64,000 bases of DNA from contig NZ_LMDB01000001.1 in the NCBI RefSeq assembly GCF_001425005.1, positions 312,393-376,392 on the forward strand, read 5' to 3'. A program made the translations under genes and the position numbers. Position 1 is the stretch's first letter. Each line of letters opens with the position of its first letter. Under the pieces are notes generated by a model, which did no database searches, was not told the DNA's origin, and saw only the letters and a program-made list of their open reading frames with translations. This stretch comes from Duganella sp. Root336D2. Its GTDB lineage: Bacteria > Pseudomonadota > Gammaproteobacteria > Burkholderiales > Burkholderiaceae_D. Below, one piece after another: positions 1-7,640 of the stretch.

Positions 1-234
1 CACCCGGCTCCCCGTCTCCACCACAATACCCGCAAGGTCGCTGCCCATGGTTGCCGGCAGCCGGAGTTTGATGAGGGGTTTGAAACTCCCCGTCGGAATC
101 ATGTTATCGATGGGATTAAGGCCGGCTGCGTACACCTGCACCAGGATCTCATCCGGTTTAATCGCGGGTCGCGGAAGGTCCGCGAACTCGACATGCTTTG
201 CGCCGCCGTAGCGCTTTAAAACGAGTGCTTTCAT
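1..234 (-). CDS. Medium-chain NADP-dependent oxidoreductase, N-terminal 78 residues (cut by window edge)
   Basis: Only the start of the gene is inside the window. The protein begins MKALVLKRYGGAK and continues with the GroES-like fold of the zinc-type alcohol dehydrogenase / quinone oxidoreductase superfamily: a VYAAGLNPIDN stretch near residue 40 and MGSDLAGIVVE near residue 65. The NPID form with no Cys-Gly ligand suggests the zinc-free quinone oxidoreductase branch. It starts 44 bp after the SDR stop on the same strand, so SDR and this gene are probably one transcript controlled by the TetR gene upstream. The substrate cannot be read from this fragment. Confidence 0.8.
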   Translation of the reverse strand, partial: MKALVLKRYGGAKHVEFADLPRPAIKPDEILVQVYAAGLNPIDNMIPTGSFKPLIKLRLPATMGSDLAGIVVETGSRV

Positions 235-278
235 TGGAATTTTCCCGAATGGTTTCAACAGATACCCCGGACCTTGCG

Positions 279-1082
279 CTATGCCAGGCCCAGATCCTTG
301 CGCAGCCCTGCGTCCACCAGGCCGGCCGGCGCGTATGAGCGTAAAAGGCGCAGGCGCCTTGCCAGGGCTCCGGCGGTGTAACGCGGTTTTGGTTTGCCCG
401 CCAGGGCCGCTTTCAATACCGTTTCCGCTACGACCCCCGGGCCTTCGGCGCTTGCCATCGCCTGCTGCACCCTGCGCGCGACGGTGTTGCGCACTTCGCC
501 GTATGCTTCCAGCGTGGCGTCGGGCTGCAGCAGGTTGGCGTCGAACGGTGTCCTCGTGTATGCCGGTTCGATCACGATGGAACGAATGCCCCAGTGACGC
601 AATTCGTGGTCCAGCGATTCCGAATAGCCTTCAATGGCATGCTTGCTGGCCGCATACAATGCGCCGTAAGGCATCGGCAGGATGCCCAGCACGGAACCGA
701 TGTGTACGATGCGCCCCTTTCCCCTCGCCCGCATATGCGGCAGCACGGCGCGCGTCATGCGAACGACACCAAAGAAGTTGGTGTCGAACATCGCCTGCGC
801 CTGTGCGATGGAGCTTTCCTCCGCCCCCGCTGGCGCCACACCAAAGCCAGCGTTGTTGACCAGCAAATCAATGCCCCCTTCCGCCGCGATCACGGCCGCG
901 ACCGCGGCCTGCACCGAATCGTCGCTCGTCACATCGAGGGAAAGCATCGTGTATGCCCCTGTCCCCGCCTGGGCGCCGCGGCGGCTGGTGCCGTACACCT
1001 TGAAGCCCGCCTCCGACAGGCGCGTTGCCGTCGCCTCGCCAATGCCGGACGAAGCGCCGGTAACCAAAGCGATCTTTTTCAT
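279..1082 (-). CDS. Short-chain dehydrogenase/reductase (SDR), 267 aa
   Basis: Classical NAD(P)-dependent SDR of normal length. The cofactor motif TGASSGIG is at residues 8-15, NNAG near 76 and the catalytic YAASK near 143, with the upstream active-site Ser in the HIGSVLG segment. A GAGGA ribosome site lies 7 nt before the ATG. It belongs to the same SDR branch as the gene at 27108-27920: both share FDTN(F/L)FG, SVLG, AASKHA(I/V)EG, SESLDHE and a C-terminal VDAGLRK. It lies between a TetR gene and an oxidoreductase gene, all on the minus strand, and a palindrome sits just upstream. The substrate is unknown. Confidence 0.92.
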   Translation of the reverse strand: MKKIALVTGASSGIGEATATRLSEAGFKVYGTSRRGAQAGTGAYTMLSLDVTSDDSVQAAVAAVIAAEGGIDLLVNNAGFGVAPAGAEESSIAQAQAMFDTNFFGVVRMTRAVLPHMRARGKGRIVHIGSVLGILPMPYGALYAASKHAIEGYSESLDHELRHWGIRSIVIEPAYTRTPFDANLLQPDATLEAYGEVRNTVARRVQQAMASAEGPGVVAETVLKAALAGKPKPRYTAGALARRLRLLRSYAPAGLVDAGLRKDLGLA

Positions 1083-1110
1083 GCCAGATTCCTCTCAAAT
1101 CGATTACGCA

Positions 1111-1128
1111 ATATGATGCGTATCATAT
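1111..1128. promoter_or_regulatory. Probable TetR operator upstream of the SDR
   Basis: The sequence ATATGATGCGTATCATAT has perfect 7-bp inverted arms (ATATGAT/ATCATAT) around 4 bp. It lies 28 bp upstream of the SDR start, in the gap after the TetR gene. A similar half-site arrangement recurs at the TetR start (1760-1777). This is a typical size for a TetR dimer site, but binding is inferred. Confidence 0.6.
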
Positions 1129-1166
1129 TTCATGCCAAAAAAAAGGCGCCGCCGCAGCGCCCCGCT

Positions 1167-1763
1167 TCAACCGGAGGCCGGTAAAAATCGATTGAGCGCG
1201 GCCGCACAGAGTGCCTGCGACAGCTTGGGGTCGTCAACCGCACGCGCCACCATCGTTGTGCCAATCAAGCCGCAAACCAGGGCCATTGCCTGTTCATGCG
1301 CCTGGGGCTGGCCCCAGTCCGGCATTTGCCGCGCGAACAAGTCAATCATTTCCTTGATGTGGATGGTTGCCGCACGCCGCACCTCCGGCGCTTGCCTTGG
1401 CATTTCCGATCCCAGTGCCGAAACCGGGCATCCGGTTTCAATGGCTGCTATGTGTTCTGGCGACAGGTAGGCCTGCATCATTGCCTGCAACGCCTGCCCC
1501 GGCGCAGCTGCCGCCGCCACGCGCGCCGCCAGCGCCACCGACTCGGCGCCGGCACGATCCCCGGCTTCAGCCAGCAGCGCGTCGCGCGAATCGAAGTGCG
1601 CATAAAAACCGCCGTGTGTCAGGCCGGCCTCTTTCATGATGTCAGCGACACCGGTGCCGCTGTAGCCGGTACGGCGAATGGCGCGCGCCGCGACCTCGAC
1701 GATACGCTCGTGCGTTTCCTCTTTACGAGTTGGCAACTGTTGCTTTGTGGTTTTCTTTGACAT
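1167..1763 (-). CDS. TetR/AcrR-family transcriptional regulator
   Basis: N-terminal helix-turn-helix with ERIVEVAARAIRRTGYSGTGVADIMKEAGLTHGGFYAHFDSRDALL (in part: GVADIMKEAGLTHGGFYAHF) is the standard TetR DNA-binding domain. The rest is a ligand-binding helical domain with GCPVSALGSEM, as in TetR_C_16/YcdC-like repressors of oxidoreductase genes. The ATG at 1763 gives MSKKTTKQQ; two in-frame ATGs at 1772 and 1775 are alternatives and none has a clear Shine-Dalgarno site. It is the first gene of a minus-strand set with the SDR and the oxidoreductase, and a palindrome covers its own start, so autoregulation and control of the SDR are likely. Confidence 0.88.
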   Translation of the reverse strand: MSKKTTKQQLPTRKEETHERIVEVAARAIRRTGYSGTGVADIMKEAGLTHGGFYAHFDSRDALLAEAGDRAGAESVALAARVAAAAAPGQALQAMMQAYLSPEHIAAIETGCPVSALGSEMPRQAPEVRRAATIHIKEMIDLFARQMPDWGQPQAHEQAMALVCGLIGTTMVARAVDDPKLSQALCAAALNRFLPASG

Positions 1764-1777
1764 GACGATCATCATAT
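1760..1777. promoter_or_regulatory. Second copy of the TetR operator-like palindrome
   Basis: Read on the minus strand this is ATATGATGATCGTCATGT: the left arm is identical to that of the site at 1111-1128, the spacer is 4 bp, and the right arm has two mismatches. It overlaps the possible start codons of the TetR gene, as expected for an autoregulatory site. Confidence 0.5.
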
Positions 1778-1911
1778 ACCATAACCGCGCAATATAAAAC
1801 TACCGAGGCTGTTTATTATTTCTAGCAACCGGTCTGGAACTTATTGACGTATAGAAACCGTCTACCCTAGAGTGAGTTTTCGCAAATTATCAATAGAGAG
1901 GCAGTACGGCA

Positions 1912-2997
1912 ATGCCGACTGCTCCCTTGCTGCCCAGAGGAAGAATCTTGAACGTGAAAAAATGCATTCTCGGCGTGACCATCATGACTGCCCTGACAGC
2001 GTGCAGCGGTCCCAACAGCATTTCGGGCGGCACTGAAAGCCATGCGACGTTTGGCTGGGAATCGAGCGCGCCACTGATATCGCCGCAACCGGATACGAAG
2101 CAGGCAATCTATGCCGTGAAAGACCCGTCGATTGTCCGTGTGAACGGCAGGTACCACGTATTCATGACGACCGCCGGATCGGCAGGCTGGGGGCTCGCCT
2201 ACACCAGCTTTGAAAAGTGGTCGGAGGCGCCGAGCGCAAAGATAGTCCCGCTTGACAGGTCCCCGATGGGGCCGGGGTATCGCGCTGCACCGCAGGTATT
2301 CTATTTTGCTCCGCAAAAAACCTGGTACCTCATCTATCAGGGCCCGGATCCACTCTACTCGACGTCGAACGACATCGGCGATCCGGCGTCCTGGAGCGCA
2401 CCTAAACCGTTTTTTTCCGTCGCTCCCGATATCATCAAGCAGCCGCAGGGCAATGGCTGGCTGGATTTCTGGGTGATTTGCGACGAAAAGAAGTGCTACC
2501 TGTTCAATACCGATGACCACGGCCGCATGCTGCGCTCCGAAACCGATATAGCCCGCTTCCCGAATGGCTTCCACAACACGGTCGCCGTCATGAACGAAAA
2601 AAGGGAGGACCTGTTCGAGGCGAGCAACACCTACAGGATCGCCAATACACAAACCTACATCACCCTGGTGGAAGCAATTTCTCCGCAGGGGCGCTACTTC
2701 CGGATCTGGAAAAGCGACGGCCTGGAAGGAAAATGGGAGCCATTCTCTTCCGCCCCCATGAATGCCTTCGCCAACCGCACTAACGTCGAAAAGATCTGGT
2801 CGGAAGGTATCTCTCACGGCGAAATGGTCCGGACCAACGCGGACCAGACAATGACCATCGATCCTTGCCGGCCGCTCGAATACCTCTTCCAGGGCAATGA
2901 CCCGGCAGTGCCTGTGGATGACTACATCAAGATCCCGTATCGCCTGGGGGTGATCACCGCCAAGGGTGAAAATCCAGTCAGTGCGCTCTGCCGCTAA
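1912..2997 (+). CDS. GH62 alpha-L-arabinofuranosidase, lipoprotein
   Basis: The mature part follows the GH62 five-bladed propeller pattern: DPSIVRVNGRYHVF near residue 70, YRAAPQVFYFAPQKTWYLIY near 125, DLFEASNTYR near 240, EAISPQGRYFR near 258, ISHGEMVR near 300 and MTIDPCR plus a late IPYR. These enzymes release arabinose side chains from arabinoxylan. The N-terminus is a lipoprotein signal (MTALTAC, Cys at about residue 32). The ATG at 1912 has an AGAGAGG site 10 nt upstream; a TTG at 1948 after AGAGGAAG would give a more usual 20-residue lipoprotein signal and may be the true start. A weak TTGACG box lies at 1844. The GH3 gene follows 23 bp later, so the two probably form one operon. Confidence 0.88.
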   Translation: MPTAPLLPRGRILNVKKCILGVTIMTALTACSGPNSISGGTESHATFGWESSAPLISPQPDTKQAIYAVKDPSIVRVNGRYHVFMTTAGSAGWGLAYTSFEKWSEAPSAKIVPLDRSPMGPGYRAAPQVFYFAPQKTWYLIYQGPDPLYSTSNDIGDPASWSAPKPFFSVAPDIIKQPQGNGWLDFWVICDEKKCYLFNTDDHGRMLRSETDIARFPNGFHNTVAVMNEKREDLFEASNTYRIANTQTYITLVEAISPQGRYFRIWKSDGLEGKWEPFSSAPMNAFANRTNVEKIWSEGISHGEMVRTNADQTMTIDPCRPLEYLFQGNDPAVPVDDYIKIPYRLGVITAKGENPVSALCR

Positions 2998-3020
2998 CCG
3001 AACCGGCAGGAAAATCTGTC

Positions 3021-5639
3021 ATGAACATCGATCGCAGGTCCGTATGCGCCAAGGCAGCGGCCATTGTCATCGGCATGTATGCCTTGTCGGCACAGGCATA
3101 CAGCGGCGGCAGCGCGGCCGACCTGGTGGCGCAAATGACGCTGGAAGAGAAAGCCAGCCTGTTGCAGCACGACTCCCCGGCCATCGCACGCCTGGGCATT
3201 CCCGCCTATAACTGGTGGAACGAAGGCTTGCACGGCGTTGCCCGCGCCGGCAACGCCACGGTCTTCCCGCAGGCCATCGGCCTCGCGGCGACCTGGAACC
3301 GTGCCCTCATGAAGCGGGTCGGCGATACGGTCGCCACCGAATTCCGCGCCAAATATCTTGAAACGGTCGGCGCCGACGGCGCCACTGGCATTTACCGGGG
3401 CTTGACTGTATGGTCGCCCAACGTGAATATCTTCCGCGATCCGCGCTGGGGCCGCGGCCAGGAAACCTATGGCGAAGATCCCTATCTGACCTCGCTCATG
3501 GGAGTCGCGTATATCCAAGGCTTGCAAGGCGACGACCCGCTGGCGCCAAAGGTGTCGGCTACCGTCAAGCACCTGGCGGTTCACAGCGGCCCCGAATCGG
3601 ATCGCCACCGCGAAGACGTGCATCCTGCGCCGCGCGACCTGGTCGAGACCTACCTGCCCGCATTCCATGCCACCGTCACGCAAGGCAAGGCCTTGTCGGT
3701 CATGTGCGCCTACAACGCCGTGGATGGCGTGCCGGCCTGCGCCAACGTGCCGCTGCTGAAGGACTTCCTGCGCGGCGCCTGGAAGTTCCGGGGCCATATC
3801 GTATCGGATTGCGGCGCCGTGGCAGACATCCATTTGGACGGCGCACACCGCTATGCCAAGACGCCGGAAGAAGCGGTTGCGGCGGCAGTAAACGCCGGCA
3901 CCGACTTGGTCTGCGAATTTGGCGGCTCGCCGACCGCGGCGCCTGCGACCACGGTGCGCGCCGTCAAACAGGGCTTGTTGGCGGAAGCCGCCCTCGACCG
4001 CGCCATACAGCGCCTGCTGGAAGCGCGCATCCGGCTGGGACTGCTCGAAACGCCAGGCAACCGGCCCTACCGGCAAATCAGCGCCAAAGACTACGACACC
4101 CCGGCGCACCGCAGCCTGAACCTGGAAACGGCACGCCAATCGCTCGTGCTGTTGAAAAACGACGGCCTGCTGCCGCTAAAGAAAGCGCCACGACACATTG
4201 CTGTGATCGGGCCGAACGCCCACAGCATCGATGCGCTGGTGGGCAATTACAGCGGCACGCCGAGCAGGCCAGTCACAGTACTGGACGGCATCCGTGCCCG
4301 TTTCCCGAATGCCCAGGTGAGCTATGTCGAAGGTACGGGCTGGGTCGCCCCGCCCCTGCAAGACCTGCCGCCTGGCAACCTGTACTCCGACGCCGCATGC
4401 ACCCAGGCCGGGTTGAAGCTGGAGCGCTTTGACAACACCAGGCTGCAAGGTACGCCGAGTGCATCGGAAACCATGGCGCAGGCCCAGTTCAAATGGGGCT
4501 GGCCTGACGCATATGAACGCCAGACTTCAGCGCGCTGGTCCGGCTACGTCCGCGCCGCAGAAAGCGGCATGCACAATTTCCGCCTGAAAGGCGGCCAGCC
4601 CTACCGCATTCGCGTCGATGGCCAATTGGTGGCAGATTTGTGGGACATCGCCTGGCCGACTGCAAAAACCGAGATCAGGCTGCAGGCCGGTAAAGTGTAC
4701 CGGATCGAAATCGAGGCACAACAGACCGGCTGGAGCGGCGAGCAGCGCCTGCAGTGGAGCAAGCCAAGTTTCGACGATACGGCTGCGCTGGAAGCGGCAA
4801 GCAAGGCTGACCTGATCGTCTATGTCAGCGGCCTGAACTGGGAACTCGAAGGCGAGGAGATGTCCGTGCAAGCGCCCGGCTTTGCCGGCGGCGACCGCAC
4901 CAGCATTGACCTTCCCGCCCCCCAGGAAGCGCTGCTGGAGCGCCTGGCAGCACTCGGCCGGCCGATGGTGCTGGTAAATATGAGCGGCAGCGCCATGGCT
5001 CTCAACTGGGCCGAAGGCAATGTGCCGGCCATCATCCAGGCCTGGTATCCGGGCGGCGAAGGTGGACAGGCTGTGGCCGAACTCATCGCCGGCGACTTCA
5101 GCCCGTCCGGCCGCCTGCCGGTGACGTTCTACAAAGCGGCCGCGGACTTGCCTCCATTTAAGGACTACAGCATGCAAGGGCGCACTTATAAGTACCTCAA
5201 GGGCGCGCCACTCTATCCGTTCGGGCACGGCCTCAGCTACACGCACTTTAGCTATTCCGCCAGTGCGGCAACGCCAAAGACCGTCTGCGCCGGATGCGGC
5301 ATCAAACTCTCGGTTGACGTAAAAAACGATGGCAAATACGCGGGTGATGAGGTGGTTCAGGTGTACGTCAGCCGTCCCGGCGGCAGCGCGCCGACCAGCA
5401 CGCTGACCGCCTTCACCCGCGTCCACCTGGAGCCGGGCGAGCGGCGCAGGATCGCATTTGCGCTGGATGGCAAAGCAATGAGCACGGTCGACGCGAAGGG
5501 CAACCGTATCGTGGAAGCCGGCAGTGCCATCATTTGGGTCGGAGGCGGACAGCCCGCCGGGGCAACGGTGCCACATCCGTCCAGCGGCGTGAGGCAGCAA
5601 CTGACAGTTAAAGGGCGACGCCAGCTGCCACAGTTCTGA
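3021..5639 (+). CDS. GH3 beta-glucosidase/beta-xylosidase with PA14 insert, exported
   Basis: 872 residues. N-terminal signal with twin arginine (DRRSVCAKAAA) and AQA cleavage site. GH3 N-domain: WWNEGLHG near 68, FPQAIGLAATW, DPRWGRGQETYGEDP, KHLAVHSGPE, MCAYNAVDGVPACAN and the nucleophile motif VSDCGAV (Asp about 263). GH3 C-domain follows with LVLLKNDGLLPL, interrupted by a PA14-like lectin domain around residues 455-590, then ends with GHGLSYT and a fibronectin III-like domain. The MCAYN..G.PACA pattern is typical of the bacterial beta-xylosidase branch. Paired with GH62 it would split xylo-oligosaccharides after removal of arabinose. Its stop is 8 bp from that of a convergent gene. Confidence 0.92.
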   Translation: MNIDRRSVCAKAAAIVIGMYALSAQAYSGGSAADLVAQMTLEEKASLLQHDSPAIARLGIPAYNWWNEGLHGVARAGNATVFPQAIGLAATWNRALMKRVGDTVATEFRAKYLETVGADGATGIYRGLTVWSPNVNIFRDPRWGRGQETYGEDPYLTSLMGVAYIQGLQGDDPLAPKVSATVKHLAVHSGPESDRHREDVHPAPRDLVETYLPAFHATVTQGKALSVMCAYNAVDGVPACANVPLLKDFLRGAWKFRGHIVSDCGAVADIHLDGAHRYAKTPEEAVAAAVNAGTDLVCEFGGSPTAAPATTVRAVKQGLLAEAALDRAIQRLLEARIRLGLLETPGNRPYRQISAKDYDTPAHRSLNLETARQSLVLLKNDGLLPLKKAPRHIAVIGPNAHSIDALVGNYSGTPSRPVTVLDGIRARFPNAQVSYVEGTGWVAPPLQDLPPGNLYSDAACTQAGLKLERFDNTRLQGTPSASETMAQAQFKWGWPDAYERQTSARWSGYVRAAESGMHNFRLKGGQPYRIRVDGQLVADLWDIAWPTAKTEIRLQAGKVYRIEIEAQQTGWSGEQRLQWSKPSFDDTAALEAASKADLIVYVSGLNWELEGEEMSVQAPGFAGGDRTSIDLPAPQEALLERLAALGRPMVLVNMSGSAMALNWAEGNVPAIIQAWYPGGEGGQAVAELIAGDFSPSGRLPVTFYKAAADLPPFKDYSMQGRTYKYLKGAPLYPFGHGLSYTHFSYSASAATPKTVCAGCGIKLSVDVKNDGKYAGDEVVQVYVSRPGGSAPTSTLTAFTRVHLEPGERRRIAFALDGKAMSTVDAKGNRIVEAGSAIIWVGGGQPAGATVPHPSSGVRQQLTVKGRRQLPQF

Positions 5640-5647
5640 GTGACGTA

Positions 5648-6052
5648 TCAGGGCTTGAAGTAATTGCGATCCGCCGGCGCCTCATGCAGCGTAAACGTGT
5701 GCTGGTAGTCCGGCGGATACACGTCGATGATGCGGTAGCTGCCGGATGTTAGCCAGTTCCCCTCCGTCCAGCTGCCATCGGCGTTCAGTTTCTTGTAGAT
5801 GGTCTGGCTCTCGACGAAGACCCTGCCCCAGAACAGCCATTTGCCATCGATATTGTGGACGTAATAGACGCGCACAGGGTCCAGCTGGAAGATGCGGGCA
5901 CTCGGCTTGTCCTTGAATTCGAACACCCTGCCCTCCACGTCCTGCAGCGTAATCGGCTTCTCCCGGTGCCGCGACAGGTTCAGCAGGTCGGCGGGGAATC
6001 CCTGCTCCGTAGTCAGTTGAAGTGTGTCGTTGATTTCCACATAGCTTCCCAT
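5648..6052 (-). CDS. Hypothetical protein, last gene of the PLD-GMC-VioB-like operon
   Basis: No family recognised. The protein is 134 residues if it starts at 6052 (MGSYVEINDTLQL), which has a perfect AGGAG 6 nt upstream and begins directly after the stop of the SRPBCC gene; a longer reading that starts inside the upstream gene has no such site. It is soluble, rich in aromatic residues and beta-prone, with no signal peptide or membrane segment. Segments such as RVYYVHNIDGKWLFWGRV and a C-terminal TFTLHEAP are distinctive. Its operon position suggests a role linked to the GMC and VioB-like proteins, but function cannot be assigned. Confidence 0.8.
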   Translation of the reverse strand: MGSYVEINDTLQLTTEQGFPADLLNLSRHREKPITLQDVEGRVFEFKDKPSARIFQLDPVRVYYVHNIDGKWLFWGRVFVESQTIYKKLNADGSWTEGNWLTSGSYRIIDVYPPDYQHTFTLHEAPADRNYFKP

Positions 6053-6053
6053 G

Positions 6054-6515
6054 TCAGCTCCTTGATTTTGAACGGCCAAAGCGCTCGATAAGGTTATCCA
6101 ACCCGCGCTGGTAAAACGAGCTCAGTGCATCTTCCGTGTAGCGGAATGTCGAGGACCAATGCACCATGCACGTCTGGCCGGGAACGATCTCCAGCACGCG
6201 GATCTGCGCCTGGTACTCCTTCACTTGTTCGCCCCAGGCCCCGGCCTGCCACTTGTAGCTGTACCAGCGATTGGGGTTATCCATCGTCACCAGCTCTTCG
6301 GTCGTCGTGGGCTGTCCTGGAAAGGTCAGCACCCGCCGCAGCATCGGGATCTCGGTTTGCTCAGGATCGACCTCCGACTCCGTGATATCGGGATGCCAGT
6401 GGTGGATGGTGTAGAAACCACCAACCACCGACCATACCGTGTCGGCCGATGCATTCAGTTCGACGGTGCTGACTACATGTCGCAGCTCGCCGGCCTGCTG
6501 GGGTGTCGATAACAT
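6054..6515 (-). CDS. SRPBCC (START/polyketide cyclase-like) protein
   Basis: 153 residues, with the typical SRPBCC opening VVSTVELNASADTVWSVVGGF near residue 14-34 (a beta strand, then the W in the first helix), HWHPDI, a central beta-rich part and the closing long helix SSFYQRGLDNLIERF. The fold forms a hydrophobic cavity and occurs in polyketide cyclases and small-molecule binding proteins. A GAGGAG site precedes the ATG. It is 9 bp downstream of the VioB-like gene. In this setting it could bind or cyclise the product of the oxidoreductase and ferritin-fold proteins; that is inference. Confidence 0.85.
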   Translation of the reverse strand: MLSTPQQAGELRHVVSTVELNASADTVWSVVGGFYTIHHWHPDITESEVDPEQTEIPMLRRVLTFPGQPTTTEELVTMDNPNRWYSYKWQAGAWGEQVKEYQAQIRVLEIVPGQTCMVHWSSTFRYTEDALSSFYQRGLDNLIERFGRSKSRS

Positions 6516-6524
6516 GGCGGCTCC

Positions 6525-7640
6525 TCAAAGATTGATCAGGCGGAAGCAAGGGCCGTACGTGCCCCGGCCATCAGGAATCGGAATCTGCATCAGGGGCCGC
6601 GCCGTTTTTTCCAGCTCGAACATCAACTCGATGGCGCGCCACATCGCGCCCTGCCCGCCCTCGCCCCAGGCGCTTTCCAGCAGCTGGATCGCCTTCGAAT
6701 AAGTGCGGTCAAAGCCAAGCAGCAGGTCGCCAACCTCCTGGCTCACTTCATCGGCGCGGTAGCCGCCTTCCGGCACCTCTGCCATGGGCCAGGCCTCTGG
6801 GAATTCGAGCGGCGCCCCGAATACGTACTTCTTGTTGACCGGGTCGTACTCGATCTTGCGCCGCTCGCGCACTTCCCAGAAACGGTAGTAGTGCGATAAG
6901 GACGCCAGGCCCTTCTCCGAAGGGTCGAGCTGCACCGCGCCCTCGCCCTGCGTCTTGATCCAATCGATAGCGCTGACCACTTTTTCAGGGGCATCCACCA
7001 CAAACCAGGACAATGGCCCCGCGACCTGGTGGTCCGGCGTCATTTCCGGCTTCAGGCTATCGAATTCATGGGCAATGGCGTCGTACAGCGCCCCGATGGT
7101 ACTGGCGTGCGTCCCTTCGTGATCATGGGCGTGCTTGTACTTGCTGTCGTAAGTGCCGATCTCCATCGGTGCTTCCGGCAGTTCAATTTCCATGAAGTCG
7201 TCCAGCGTTGCATCACTCAGGCCGGCCAGCCCGATGTGAAGTTCGGGATGGACGCCGCCTGGCAATGCGCATGGATAATGCAGCCCGCCGCTGGTGGTGT
7301 CGTAGATATGCGGCTTGCCACCCAGCGACGCGAGCATATTGCAGGCCAGCGCCATGTGCAGCATTTCCTCCTGCACCACGTGCCGGATCGACTTGGCCAC
7401 CGGATCAAGATTGTCCTTGATCGACCACAAGGCGCACAGGTATGGGGGCAGCGTGGCAAACTCCAGCAGCACTGCCTGCTGCAAAGTCTTCTTCAGCAAG
7501 GCAAGCCGCTCTTCCGGGCTGACTTTCACCTCCAGTTCGGCATGCATCAGGCACGCAACATTCTCCTTGATGCTCGGATTGCGGGCACTCAGGACCTGAC
7601 ACACACGGTCGTGCAGGCTGCTGGCGGGGGCGGTAGTCAT
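6525..7640 (-). CDS. Ferritin-like protein related to VioB/RebD iminophenyl-pyruvate dimer synthase domain
   Basis: 371 residues. Near residues 48-110 it carries the metal-binding helices of the VioB-type ferritin-like domain: LLEFATLPPYLCALWSI (Glu about 60) and VVQEEMLHMALACNML (Glu91, His95), followed by LGGKPHIY. The C-terminal half has a second helical part with GDLLLGFDRTYS and FELEKTARPLMQIPIP. VioB and RebD join oxidised indole-pyruvate imines in violacein and rebeccamycin synthesis, but they are about 1000 residues long; here only this domain is present and there is no VioA/C/D/E. The start overlaps the GMC stop as ATGA, so translation is probably coupled. Confidence 0.85.
   Translation of the reverse strand: MTTAPASSLHDRVCQVLSARNPSIKENVACLMHAELEVKVSPEERLALLKKTLQQAVLLEFATLPPYLCALWSIKDNLDPVAKSIRHVVQEEMLHMALACNMLASLGGKPHIYDTTSGGLHYPCALPGGVHPELHIGLAGLSDATLDDFMEIELPEAPMEIGTYDSKYKHAHDHEGTHASTIGALYDAIAHEFDSLKPEMTPDHQVAGPLSWFVVDAPEKVVSAIDWIKTQGEGAVQLDPSEKGLASLSHYYRFWEVRERRKIEYDPVNKKYVFGAPLEFPEAWPMAEVPEGGYRADEVSQEVGDLLLGFDRTYSKAIQLLESAWGEGGQGAMWRAIELMFELEKTARPLMQIPIPDGRGTYGPCFRLINL

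Noticed and set aside
1844..1872. Promoter TTGACG-N17-CTAGAG for the GH62 gene
   Set aside because: The -10 box is a poor match; kept only as a remark in the gene entry.
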